Shown piece by piece: positions 9,661 through 18,213 of a DNA stretch of 64,000 bases. The first letter of the stretch is position 1, and each line of letters opens with the position of its first letter. A program made the translations under genes and the position numbers. The stretch comes from Chryseobacterium camelliae (lineage in GTDB: Bacteria; Bacteroidota; Bacteroidia; Flavobacteriales; Weeksellaceae). The notes under the pieces are model-generated. The model saw only the letters and a list, made by a program, of their open reading frames with translations. It did no database searches and was not told where the DNA came from. The stretch lies in contig NZ_CP115859.1 in the NCBI RefSeq assembly GCF_027920545.1, positions 806,001 to 870,000 of the forward strand, given 5' to 3'.

Positions 9661-9789
9661 CATCTGTACATTCTTAATACCATTATTAATTTACAGGGTT
9701 TATAAACTATTTGAATAATATAATAAACAAATTATTTATTATTTGTTAAAGCTTCCCAGTCAATATTATCTCTATAGTAATCTCATCGT

Positions 9790-11028
9790 TTATTGGATTA
9801 TGCATGCGGCGACCGTTGAGTTAGATGTTTCATCTACCAAGATTGCCGAGCCTGTTCTTTTATTACTGATAAAGCTGTCGAAAACTAAAGGTTGAGCCGT
9901 TCGAAGAGTAACTTTTACGATTTCATTAAGCTTTATTTCCCCTTCTGTTTTTTCCCGTGCAAGCGTATTGACGTTGATCTTATAATCCACTTCTTTCACG
10001 ACTGCCTTTAACAGCCTGCTGTGGTGCTGCAGTAAATATTTATTACCAGGCTGTAATGATTTCTGATCTAACCAGCACAGCAAGACTTCTACCTCTTTTT
10101 CCACCTGAGGAAGCTGTTCTTCGGTTGCGAAAAAATCACCTCTGCCAATATCCAGATCATCTGATATATGCAAGACAACAGGCTGCCCTTCAAAAGCTTC
10201 ATCCACTTCTACTCCATTGATTTCTATTTTAGAGATCTCAGTGGTAATACCGGACGGAAGGATATGGATTTTAGCGCCTTTATGAAACTGCCCACTCACT
10301 ATTTTTCCGGCGTATCCACGATAATCATGAAGTTCTTCCGTTTGCGGACGAATAACATATTGCACCTGAAAACGGCTTCCGCTGCCAAATTCATCATGAA
10401 GTTTCACATTTTCCAAATATTTCAGAAGTGAGCTTCCCTGATACCAATCCGTTTTAGAAGATAAGGACACAATATTGTCGCCTTTAAGCGCAGAAATCGG
10501 AAAATAAGTAACCTCACTCAACCCAAGATTATCGGCCATTTTTGAATACTCATCTTTTATGGTTTCAAAAACCTCTTCCGAATAATCTACCATATCCATC
10601 TTATTAATGGCTACAACCACTTTCTTCAGCTTGAGCAGCGATGCAATAATAGAATGTCGTCTTGTTTGTTCTATCACTCCTTTCCGGGCATCAACCAGAA
10701 TCACCATTACATCCGAGTTGGAAGCACCGGTAATCATATTCCTCGTATACTGAACATGTCCCGGAGCATCCGCAATAATAAATTTTCTTTTCGGGGTGGA
10801 AAAATACCGATACGCCACATCAATGGTAATTCCCTGCTCTCTTTCTGCACGTAAACCATCGGTCAGAAGCGCAAGGTCTACTCCATCTTCATTTTTGTTT
10901 TTAGAATGGTTTTCAAGGGTTTCCAGCTGATCCTGTAAAATACTTTTGCTATCGTAAAGCAGTCTTCCGATAAGGGTACTTTTCCCGTCATCGACACTTC
11001 CTGCGGTTATAAATCTTAAAATATCCAT
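9790..11028 (-). CDS. cysN: sulfate adenylyltransferase large subunit (GTPase)
   Basis: CysN couples GTP hydrolysis to synthesis of adenylyl sulfate (APS) by CysD. In this 412-residue protein, G1 is GSVDDGKST (residues 10-18), switch II is DAPGH (87-91) and the base-specificity motif is NKMD (142-145). Two elongation-factor-like beta-barrel domains follow. The length equals that of stand-alone CysN, with no fused APS kinase (CysC) domain. It is the last gene of the Rrf2-cysH-cysD-cysN group. A 108-bp gap containing a repeat palindrome separates it from cysD, unlike the tight cysD-cysH spacing. Confidence 0.95.
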   Translation of the reverse strand: MDILRFITAGSVDDGKSTLIGRLLYDSKSILQDQLETLENHSKNKNEDGVDLALLTDGLRAEREQGITIDVAYRYFSTPKRKFIIADAPGHVQYTRNMITGASNSDVMVILVDARKGVIEQTRRHSIIASLLKLKKVVVAINKMDMVDYSEEVFETIKDEYSKMADNLGLSEVTYFPISALKGDNIVSLSSKTDWYQGSSLLKYLENVKLHDEFGSGSRFQVQYVIRPQTEELHDYRGYAGKIVSGQFHKGAKIHILPSGITTEISKIEINGVEVDEAFEGQPVVLHISDDLDIGRGDFFATEEQLPQVEKEVEVLLCWLDQKSLQPGNKYLLQHHSRLLKAVVKEVDYKINVNTLAREKTEGEIKLNEIVKVTLRTAQPLVFDSFISNKRTGSAILVDETSNSTVAACIIQ

Positions 11029-11050
11029 ATATTATTTGATTAATGATGAG

Positions 11051-11138
11051 TAATGAGTAATAAGTAATAAGTAATGGGTAATGGGTAATATGTTTTACAT
11101 TCAGTTTATTACTTATTATTAATTGCTTATTACTTATT
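11051..11138. repeat. inverted period-7 repeat between cysD and cysN
   Basis: Six consecutive heptamers of consensus TAATRRG occupy 11051-11092. The complementary pattern (ATTACTT/ATTGCTT units) occupies about 11108-11138 and runs into the cysD stop codon. The two arms can pair imperfectly into a long hairpin with a loop of about 15 nt. The whole element sits inside an operon and encodes nothing. The same architecture, with a different heptamer, flanks the four-helix-bundle gene at 62709-63056. Confidence 0.75.
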
Positions 11139-12039
11139 AAAAATAGCCTCCTTTTTTACGATCTTCCATAGCTGCTTCGGTTACTCTGTCATCTATTCTC
11201 GTTTCGCCACGCTCTGAAATTCTGGTGGCTAAAATCTCATCAATCACACCATCAATAGTAATGGCATCAGATTCCACCGCTGCAGTACAGGTCATGTCTC
11301 CCACCGTACGATAGCGGATTCTTTTGGTGGTGATAATATCATCAGATTCTAAGGCTGCATATTCAGAATTGGCAATCCATTGTCCGTTGAGATCGATTAC
11401 TTCTCTTTCATGCGAAAAGTAAATGGAAGGAAGCTCTATTTTTTCTCTTTGGATATAGTTCCACACATCCAGTTCCGTCCAGTTACTGATGGGAAATACT
11501 CTTACATTTTCCCCTTTATGGATTCTGCCGTTGAAAATATTCCACAATTCCGGGCGTTGAAGCTTGGGATCCCATTGTCCGAATTCATCACGGACCGAAA
11601 ATATCCGTTCTTTGGCTCGGGCTTTTTCTTCATCTCTTCGGGCTCCTCCGATACAGGCATCAAATTCAAACTCCTCAATCGTATCAAGCAAAGTGAAAGT
11701 CTGTAGCCAGTTTCTGCTTGGGAACTTTCCTTTAGGTTCGGTAAGCTTTCTGGTTTTAATGGTGTCCTCCACTTTACGAACTACCAGATCGACTTCTATC
11801 TGATTCACTAACTTATCCCGGAAGCCTAGGACTTCCGGGAAGTTGTGACCGGTGTCTACATGTACAAATGTGAAAGGGATTTTGCCAGGACGGAATGCTT
11901 TTGAGGACAGATGTGCCAATACAATGCTGTCTTTTCCTCCACTGAACAATAAGGCCGGACGTTCAAATTGTCCCGCTACTTCCCTTAATATATAGATAGA
12001 TTCAGATTCCAGTTGATCTAAATAATTTAATGTTGACAT
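11137..12039 (-). CDS. cysD: sulfate adenylyltransferase small subunit
   Basis: This 300-residue ATP-sulfurylase subunit forms APS from sulfate and ATP together with CysN. The PP-loop is FSGGKDSIVLAHL (residues 32-44), and the conserved segments FTFVHVDTGHNFPE, GGARRDEEKARAKER and FPISNWTELDVW follow. The C-terminus ends RKKGGYF, as is typical for CysD. It starts 12 nt after the cysH stop, so the two are co-transcribed from the cysH promoter. Confidence 0.96.
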   Translation of the reverse strand: MSTLNYLDQLESESIYILREVAGQFERPALLFSGGKDSIVLAHLSSKAFRPGKIPFTFVHVDTGHNFPEVLGFRDKLVNQIEVDLVVRKVEDTIKTRKLTEPKGKFPSRNWLQTFTLLDTIEEFEFDACIGGARRDEEKARAKERIFSVRDEFGQWDPKLQRPELWNIFNGRIHKGENVRVFPISNWTELDVWNYIQREKIELPSIYFSHEREVIDLNGQWIANSEYAALESDDIITTKRIRYRTVGDMTCTAAVESDAITIDGVIDEILATRISERGETRIDDRVTEAAMEDRKKGGYF

Positions 12040-12051
12040 TTTTCTTTGTTT

Positions 12052-12765
12052 TTATTGATGAATATGTAAACCGCATTCTTTTTTATTGGCATCTTCCCAC
12101 CACCAACGGCCTGCTCTGAAATCCTCCCCTTCTTGTACCGCTCTGGTACAGGGAGCACATCCGATGCTGGCAAATCCCTTTTTATGAAGATAATTGTAGG
12201 GTAACTGGTTCTTTTCAATATAATCAGTCACTTCATGTGTAGTCCAGTGCAGAATCGGATGAAATTTGATAATCTGATTATCTTCGTCCCATTCCAATTG
12301 AGGCATATTCTGTCTGTTTAAAGAATGCTCCGACCTTAATCCCGTAATCCATACACTATAACCCTGAAGCGCTTTTTTTAACGGATGAACTTTACGGATG
12401 TTGCAGCACTCTTTCCTCTGTTCCACAGATTGATAAAAAGAATCCGGTCCGTTTTCCGTGACGAATTTTTGCAATTCTTCAGTATCCGGATAATAGGCTT
12501 TGATATTTTTTTTAAAGAAAGCTTGGGTTGAGGTCCAGGTTTCATACGTCTGTTCAAAGAGTCTTCCGGTATCAAGAGTGAAAATAGTGACATCCAGGTC
12601 TTTTATCAGATGAGCGACCACCTGATCTTCATAACTGAAGCTCGTTGAAAAAATAACTTGATGGGGAAATTGACCTACCAAGCTAGATAGAAAATTATCT
12701 TGAAAAGGCTTTTCAGACACCTCTTCCAGCAGCTTTTCGAATTTTGTTTTCAGACTGTTTCCCAT
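12052..12765 (-). CDS. cysH: adenylyl-sulfate reductase (APS reductase type)
   Basis: CysH reduces activated sulfate to sulfite with thioredoxin. The chosen start is the ATG at 12765 (MGNSLKTK), giving 237 residues. A longer frame reaches a TTG at 12789, but that lies inside the -7 box and is rejected. The PP-loop-like segment is STSFSYEDQV, the active-site C-terminus is ECGLHIHQ, and the pairs ECCNIRK and GCAPC supply the four cysteines that bind a 4Fe-4S cluster. That cluster marks the APS-using class, which agrees with the absence of cysC (APS kinase) here. Confidence 0.93.
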   Translation of the reverse strand: MGNSLKTKFEKLLEEVSEKPFQDNFLSSLVGQFPHQVIFSTSFSYEDQVVAHLIKDLDVTIFTLDTGRLFEQTYETWTSTQAFFKKNIKAYYPDTEELQKFVTENGPDSFYQSVEQRKECCNIRKVHPLKKALQGYSVWITGLRSEHSLNRQNMPQLEWDEDNQIIKFHPILHWTTHEVTDYIEKNQLPYNYLHKKGFASIGCAPCTRAVQEGEDFRAGRWWWEDANKKECGLHIHQ

Positions 12766-12786
12766 TTTGGATTGAATTAACTGATG

Positions 12787-12794
12787 CAAATATA
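12787..12794 (-). promoter_or_regulatory. -7 box TATATTTG of the cysHDN operon
   Basis: On the minus strand TATATTTG ends 22 nt above the cysH ATG at 12765. A TTTG sequence lies about 23 nt further upstream as a possible -33 element. Confidence 0.65.
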
Positions 12795-12810
12795 AATATT
12801 AACTATATAA

Positions 12811-12831
12811 ATCCTATCAAATTAGTAGAAT
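12811..12831. promoter_or_regulatory. near-palindrome upstream of cysH, candidate Rrf2 operator
   Basis: A 21-bp sequence with arms ATCCTA and TAGAAT around CAAATTAG matches its reverse complement at 7 of 10 pairs. It overlaps the expected -33 region of the cysH promoter and lies between cysH and the adjacent Rrf2 regulator, as an autoregulatory repressor site would. Binding is inferred from position only. Confidence 0.4.
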
Positions 12832-12847
12832 TTATAGATAAAAAAAA

Positions 12848-13264
12848 TCATTTTTTTTTCATGAATGCTGTTAAAGTAGCTTCCATCATACTTTTCCTGG
12901 TTTTTTCACGAACGTTGATAAGCTCGCTTCTAAGGTAACACGCTTCTTCATCCACACAATCATCGCAAACTTCATAGAAATTCAGGGAAACACAAGGTGT
13001 TAAAGCAATTGGACCGTCAAAAATGCGGTAAAGGTCGGCCAACGATACTTCATCCGGAGATTTCAGCAGATAATATCCGCCGGCTGTTCCCTGTTTGCTG
13101 TTGACAAGTTTGGCTCTTTTTAATTCAAGCAGTATCTGTTCTAAAAATTTTTTAGGAATATTCTCGTCTTGTGCAATAACTGATGTGGACAGAAAACCCT
13201 GATTGTAGTTTCTGGCTAATCTGACCATTGCTTTTAAAGCATATTTGCAACGTTTGGACATCAT
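12848..13264 (-). CDS. Rrf2 family transcriptional regulator of sulfur assimilation
   Basis: A 138-residue winged-helix Rrf2 protein. The HTH is at residues 5-65 (KRCKYALKAMVRLAR, then KFLEQILLELKRAKLVNSKQG and the wing GGYYLL). A cysteine cluster (TPCVSLNFYEVCDDCVDEEAC) resembles the ligand region of Fe-S sensing Rrf2 proteins such as IscR, with one more Cys than the usual three. Start choice: ATG at 13264 or 13261; the frame-open TTG at 13270 is less likely. Position directly upstream of cysHDN suggests it controls sulfate reduction, as CymR/CysR-type Rrf2 proteins do elsewhere. Confidence 0.85.
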   Translation of the reverse strand: MMSKRCKYALKAMVRLARNYNQGFLSTSVIAQDENIPKKFLEQILLELKRAKLVNSKQGTAGGYYLLKSPDEVSLADLYRIFDGPIALTPCVSLNFYEVCDDCVDEEACYLRSELINVREKTRKSMMEATLTAFMKKK

Positions 13265-14110
13265 AATCAATGCAAGTTATGATAATTTATCTGATTTAAA
13301 AAATTCACCTATTAGATTACAGCTTCTTTGGTCAGTTATAGAGCAATATTTGAAAATGTAGTAAAACCAGATCAATGCAAGAAACTGTAAAAAACTTTCC
13401 ACAACCCATAGCTAATATTATTACTGTTATCTATATACCGGAATTGGTACTTTGGTCTTTCCGTTAGTTTGAATGGTTTTCATAAACTTTTTATCAAACT
13501 TCTATAAAGTGAGAATTTCCGAAGAATATTGTACCCATACAATAGAACAATTCTGTTGCGGATATAAACTTATGCTATTTTTTAATAAAAACAGCTGTCA
13601 CACATTAGAATTAATATATGGACAACTGCTTAGCATCACAAAAAAATTAAATGAAAAATTGAATATCTGCAAATTTAGCGTTGTATGCTAACTCTTTAAT
13701 AAGCTATTTATTCCAATAGTTTCCATCATTATAACACTTATTAGCATTACTAAACAATTGAAAATATAAACAATACAATCATTATCAATATAATTCCAAC
13801 CAAAATCTGAAATTTTTTGAATAATTCAACCATGTCATTCTGCTACATTTCTCAATAATATAGAATGTTTTAATAAATAGAGCAGGAAGTATCTATTCAC
13901 TTTATGCATAAAATTCAGCGGATATTTTAGCAGAAGCTAGTAATAAATGATCTGTCAACAGTTTCTTCATCAACGAAAGGTTTTATTGTGTGTACCAAAC
14001 CGAAATCTGAACAGGATACGGATACTATACGGTTTTCAAAGGATTGCATTTTTATGATGGAAGCAAATGAAATAAGCTCCTCAGCTATAAAGATAAAACA
14101 AATAAAATGA
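13265..14110. other. 846-bp AT-rich region without a convincing gene
   Basis: No open frame here has a ribosome site, recognisable domain or coding-like composition. A 72-codon plus frame at 13473-13691 and a minus frame at 13927-14187 (which runs into the 14111 gene out of frame) look like chance openings. The stretch marks the left edge of the accessory island. Confidence 0.5.
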
Positions 14111-15595
14111 TTAAGGACACGCTGCAGTGGAGAAACAGCTCCATTGATTGTCTGAGTATATTTTAAGACATTTTTCGGTTGTATCATATAATATCATTCC
14201 TTCAACTGGTATCGTGATATCACTAATTTTGCCGGTCGATACTCGAGTAATTACAAATCCCTTTGTATTAGATTCCAAAACCAAATGTCCTGACTTTCGT
14301 ACCATAGGCCAGTTGCCCATATGCTGCCCCGCTCGTTGTAAGGTGGTAATTCCAAATTTTGAATCTGTTCCGGGAATACTTATATTGGGATCATTGTAGC
14401 ACACAGCACGGGCGGATACTGCAGGTGTCAGAGAAGTTGTATTATTACCCATAAAAGGATCCCGAAGGTCACCTGAAATTGTCGAATTAAGAGTATATGA
14501 TCCCGTACTTTTTACTTTAGCCTGAATATATAGCTCTTCCTCAATCCCATCATTTAAAATATCAATATTCCATGCACCGGTGCTACTATTATAACTACCT
14601 GCGGTGCTCGAAGCACTTATTACCTGATAACCATCAGGAACAAGACTGGATACAATGACTCCTGTATTATTAGAAGCTCCATTATTTTTAGCTTTTATGG
14701 TGAAAGTAACGATATCATCAACCTGTGGAGTGTTATTACTAATTGAATTGGTAATAGATAGATCACTTTCTAAAAGAGAGATTCCAAAAGTGACCAAGTC
14801 TCCTGAACCATTACCCCAAGTGAGCTCACCACCGTCTCCTCTAACAGACATTCTGAACTTTAGCTGTGTTATTCCATTTCCACTCACAAGAACTGAACCG
14901 GAAGCGGATTGTGTGCCTACATCATTGGGATGCAGCGAAACGTTTCCAATACTTGTTCCCGCAACAGAAAAATTGTTATTATTTCCTGAAAGCCGCGTTA
15001 AAGTTACCGGAACATTTGATCCCACAAGCTCAAACCCACCAGCAATTCCTAATTGATCTCTAAAAGCTCCCATAGCACCAATATGCAAAGTCGGATTATC
15101 CACTGGTCGGTTAAATGTAATGGTTAGATCAGCCATTGCATAAGTTCCCGATGTAGATTTATTACCTAAAGCAGCTGTATTGTAGAAAAGAGATACCCCA
15201 TTATTATTAACAATCGAGATCCCCTGCCCCACAGATGCTCCTGAAGAAGTAAAATCAGAATTTGCAGGTGTTCCTATATAATTCATTTTTGGATAGACGG
15301 AAATGCTCGTATTGTTGATATTATAGCCCATCATCACCGCCGAATTATATTGTTGATTCGAGAGCGCAAGGTCAACCTTTAAATTGGGCAGGTAAGAAGT
15401 GTAGGCTACACCCGAAGGATTATTAACGTTCTTTACAAAATTAATGCTAGCATTGTAAACAGGTCCGTTTCCTTGGGGATTCTGCACACCAGAGACTGTT
15501 GCAAATTCTAAATTAGGAGACGACTGTGCAGAAAACACGGAGCAGGAAAGCATAAATAGCCCCAACCATAAAGGTTCAAAAATTTTTTTTCTCAT
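14111..15595 (-). CDS. secreted DUF11 protein with tail-fibre-like C-terminal module, copy 1
   Basis: The 494-residue protein has a signal peptide (FEPLWLGLFMLSCSVFSAQ), then a beta-rich domain (residues 25-270). A DUF11 repeat follows (about 275-390: SDLSITNSISNNTPQVDD, SLVPDGYQVISASS, GDLRDPFMGNN). The C-terminal module (about 410-494) includes GITTLQRAG, GNWPMVRKSGHLVLES, PVEGMILYDTTEKCLKIYS and ends CFSTAACP. The gene at 16402 is a full-length paralogue of the same length. No T9SS C-terminal domain is present. Likely a surface or extracellular structural protein; exact role unknown. Confidence 0.75.
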   Translation of the reverse strand: MRKKIFEPLWLGLFMLSCSVFSAQSSPNLEFATVSGVQNPQGNGPVYNASINFVKNVNNPSGVAYTSYLPNLKVDLALSNQQYNSAVMMGYNINNTSISVYPKMNYIGTPANSDFTSSGASVGQGISIVNNNGVSLFYNTAALGNKSTSGTYAMADLTITFNRPVDNPTLHIGAMGAFRDQLGIAGGFELVGSNVPVTLTRLSGNNNNFSVAGTSIGNVSLHPNDVGTQSASGSVLVSGNGITQLKFRMSVRGDGGELTWGNGSGDLVTFGISLLESDLSITNSISNNTPQVDDIVTFTIKAKNNGASNNTGVIVSSLVPDGYQVISASSTAGSYNSSTGAWNIDILNDGIEEELYIQAKVKSTGSYTLNSTISGDLRDPFMGNNTTSLTPAVSARAVCYNDPNISIPGTDSKFGITTLQRAGQHMGNWPMVRKSGHLVLESNTKGFVITRVSTGKISDITIPVEGMILYDTTEKCLKIYSDNQWSCFSTAACP

Positions 15596-15726
15596 CTTTA
15601 AATGTTTAAGCTTGCGAAATTACCACTCTTCATATGATAAAAACTCATCATATTATTCCACTTGTTGCTTAAAACCTATATTTTTTTACTCCTTACAAAA
15701 TTGTCAATTGCAAATTGATAATTAAC

Positions 15727-15751
15727 AAAAAAGCAGTCCATAAGGACTGCC
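15727..15751 (-). terminator. intrinsic terminator of the 16402-15843 pair
   Basis: The stem GCAGTCC/GGACTGC with loop ATAA is followed on the minus strand by six T. Confidence 0.8.
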
Positions 15752-15842
15752 AAAAAATCAATCATTAAAACTTGTGTTATAACATTATAGACATGCTAAG
15801 CAAAGCTTTAAGAATTTTTTTCCGTTGTGTTTTTAGAATCTT

Positions 15843-16385
15843 TTACGGCATCCAATAAGACCACTTGCTTCCATTAAATATGGCAAGTCTTTTACTTCCG
15901 GTCTTATTAATATAAACAATCATTCCCGGAGAGGGATTGGGAATGTTGTCTGTACTTTCAACCATAGGCAAAACCATAGCCTTAGTCGATGATTCCAATA
16001 TCAAAACTCCTTCTGCCTGTGAAGAATTTGATCCTATGATTGATTTTGCACTACTCGACTCAGAAACCTGGGCCGCTGTAGGCTGGCTGGTAAGGAACGA
16101 ACTGACATCAGCATCCTGTCCGCTCAAATCGATCCAGCTTCCATTGTAATATTTCACTCGTGCTGCAGTTTCACTGCTGGCATCAAGCAAAATCGTCCCT
16201 TCCGTCGGAGAAGATGGAAGGCTTCTTGTATATGGTAAAATAATACCCTTATTTTGTCCGGCCTCAAACTCCAGCAATACCGAAGTTTTACTATTTGCCG
16301 TACCGGTCGTACCCCCAATGATCACCTGGGAGTAAAACACCTGACTTAGAACTAATGCTCCAATTGAATATAAATATTTGTTCAT
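15843..16385 (-). CDS. small secreted protein sharing the C-terminal module of its neighbours
   Basis: A 180-residue protein with signal MNKYLYSIGALVLSQVFYSQ. Residues 30-85 (LLEFEAGQNKGIILPYTRS, GTILLDASS, YYNGSWIDLSG) and residues 125-180 (LILESSTKAMVLPMVES, PSPGMIVYINKTGS, GSKWSYWMP) are two versions of the beta module that ends the 494-residue neighbours. It lies 16 nt downstream of the 16402 gene on the same strand, so the two are co-transcribed. A serine/alanine-rich linker joins the modules. Function unknown. Confidence 0.7.
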   Translation of the reverse strand: MNKYLYSIGALVLSQVFYSQVIIGGTTGTANSKTSVLLEFEAGQNKGIILPYTRSLPSSPTEGTILLDASSETAARVKYYNGSWIDLSGQDADVSSFLTSQPTAAQVSESSSAKSIIGSNSSQAEGVLILESSTKAMVLPMVESTDNIPNPSPGMIVYINKTGSKRLAIFNGSKWSYWMP

Positions 16386-16401
16386 ACTGATGATGTTTTA
16401 A

Positions 16402-17886
16402 TTATGGACATGCTGGAGTTGTAAAGCAGCTCCATCCATTGTCTGAGTACAGTTTTAGACATTTAGCGGTAGTATCATAAACCGCCATCCCTTCTACAGG
16501 CACCGTTATATTATTGATTTCAGTGGTTGACATTCTGGTAATCACAAAACCTTTTAAATTCGATTCCAATACCAGGTGGGCTGATTTCCTTGCCATCGGC
16601 CAGTTTCCTGTAGAGGCTCCGGCCCTTTGTAATAAAGTAATTCCGAACTTTGAATCTGTACCGCTTGTAGATGTATTGGGATTATTATAACAGGCACAAG
16701 GTTGCGGATTAACATTCGGAGTTACCGATGTACTGTTATTTCCGGGCACCTGGTCTGATAAGTCACCCGTAATTGTTGCCGTATTGGTATAGTCTCCGTT
16801 GCAATTTACCTGTGCGGTAACCGTTAAACTAGCTGTTGCACCTGCATTCATGTTTCCAATTGTCCATTTTCCTGTTGAACTATTGTAAGTTCCCGTAGCC
16901 GTTGATGAACTGATATAAGTATACCCGCTTGGAAGAAGATCCGATACAACGACATTCGTATTATTGGAAAGCCCATTATTTGCCGCATTAATTGTGAAAA
17001 CAACCGTTGATTTCCGATCAGGGTTAGGGTTGTTGATGGATTTTGTAACGGCAAGATCACTCTCTAGTGTTGAAATACCAACCGTAACCTGATCACCACT
17101 TCCATTGTTCCAGGTGGTCTCATTTCCGTCACCTCTGAGAGTCATACGCAATACAATTGTCGTTATGCCTTTTCCTGTAACCAAAACAGAACCTGATGCC
17201 GAACTATTCCCGGTTGATGTTGGGTTGGCAGCTGTATTTTTAATAGATGTGGAGGTTACTGAAAAGCTACTGGAATTTCCGGAAAGTCTGGAGAAACTGA
17301 TCGGTACATTAGACGAAACATAATCAAACCCACCGGTATAGCCTAAGTTATTCTGAAATCCCCCCATACCTCCAACATGAAGAATCGGATTATCGACGGG
17401 TCTGTTAAAAGTTATTGTTAAATCTGCCATTTGATAGGTAGCATTGGTAGAATTTCCACTTAATGCGGCAGCATTAAAAAACAGTTCCACAGATCTGTTA
17501 CTTGCTGTATCTATACCTGTTCCAACCCCGGCACCTGATGCTGTAAAGCTACTGTTTGCTGGGGAACCCACTGAATTCATCAAAGGAAAAATGGGTGATG
17601 CAACGTTGTTAATAGCATATCCAATCCTTCCTGCGTTGGTATACATTTGATTGGAAATCGTGAAGGTAGCACTCAATGTAGGAGTATAGCTTTGAAATGT
17701 ATTTCCGGAAGGATTATTTGGATTTTGTACAAAGTTGATCACCGTACTGGTCACAGGTCCGTTGCCTGTGGGATTGTTTGTCCCTTGTGCGACAGCCATT
17801 TCCAGACCTGGAGAACTTTGTGCTGCCGTCTTTATGATTCCCAACAGAATCAGAATGGGAACCAGGTTCCCCCCGAGCTTTTTCAT
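16402..17886 (-). CDS. secreted DUF11 protein with tail-fibre-like C-terminal module, copy 2
   Basis: 494 residues, collinear with the 14111 gene throughout. It has a signal peptide (GGNLVPILILLGIIKTAAQ), a beta domain containing GSPANSSFTASGAGVG and MADLTITFNRPVDNP (both shared with the paralogue), a DUF11 repeat (SDLAVTKSINNPNPDRKS) and a C-terminal module with GITLLQRAGASTGNWPM and PVEGMAVYDTTAKCLKLYS. First gene of a three-gene same-strand group, with a -7 box 26 nt upstream. Tandem duplication around the 180-residue gene is the simplest history. Confidence 0.75.
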   Translation of the reverse strand: MKKLGGNLVPILILLGIIKTAAQSSPGLEMAVAQGTNNPTGNGPVTSTVINFVQNPNNPSGNTFQSYTPTLSATFTISNQMYTNAGRIGYAINNVASPIFPLMNSVGSPANSSFTASGAGVGTGIDTASNRSVELFFNAAALSGNSTNATYQMADLTITFNRPVDNPILHVGGMGGFQNNLGYTGGFDYVSSNVPISFSRLSGNSSSFSVTSTSIKNTAANPTSTGNSSASGSVLVTGKGITTIVLRMTLRGDGNETTWNNGSGDQVTVGISTLESDLAVTKSINNPNPDRKSTVVFTINAANNGLSNNTNVVVSDLLPSGYTYISSSTATGTYNSSTGKWTIGNMNAGATASLTVTAQVNCNGDYTNTATITGDLSDQVPGNNSTSVTPNVNPQPCACYNNPNTSTSGTDSKFGITLLQRAGASTGNWPMARKSAHLVLESNLKGFVITRMSTTEINNITVPVEGMAVYDTTAKCLKLYSDNGWSCFTTPACP

Positions 17887-17911
17887 TTTAGTGTTATAAA
17901 AATTTCAGGTA

Positions 17912-17919
17912 CAAAAATA
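17912..17919 (-). promoter_or_regulatory. -7 box TATTTTTG upstream of the 16402 surface-protein operon
   Basis: A minus-strand TAnnTTTG match 26 nt above the ATG at 17886 leaves a leader of about 20 nt. The rest of 17920-18100 is AT-rich without a gene. Confidence 0.45.
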
Positions 17920-18102
17920 TTCGCAATACATAGGTCCAGACTAAATCAAATCATTCAATTACTCTTTAATTTTATAAGAGCAATAAAATATTTTGAAGTT
18001 TTCAGCAAGAGTATTTCTAATACAATTTTTTTAACCAGAAAACTCTAAAAATCTCTTTTATAGAAGAAGATTAATTGTTTTGTCTAAAAATTTTATTAAA
18101 AT

Positions 18103-18124
18103 AAAAAACCCTCTAAAAAAGAGG
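18103..18124 (-). terminator. weak intrinsic terminator after the 18214 gene
   Basis: The short stem CCTCT/AGAGG with an A-rich loop is followed on the minus strand by a T6 tract. Confidence 0.5.
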
Positions 18125-18213
18125 ATTAAAAATTGTTGCTTTTTGAAAAGAACTCTAACAATTATAGTATTAAAAAAATACCGTATTTAATAATATTTGT
18201 TTTCGAAATGAAA

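Noticed and set aside
9404..9718. 104-codon frame across the tRNA gene
   Set aside because: It overlaps tRNA-Arg, its promoter and terminator, so it cannot be a normal gene.
11041..11138. CRISPR-like array
   Set aside because: The unit is 7 bp with no spacers; it is a tandem heptamer repeat, not a CRISPR.
12766..12789. Longer cysH start at TTG 12789
   Set aside because: It falls inside the -7 promoter box; the ATG at 12765 fits better.
13473..13691. 72-codon plus-strand frame
   Set aside because: No ribosome site, domain, hydrophobic pattern or neighbours; composition is like non-coding AT-rich DNA.
13927..14187. 86-codon minus frame overlapping the 3' end of the surface-protein gene
   Set aside because: Its first third lies out of frame inside the real gene, and the rest has no recognisable protein features.
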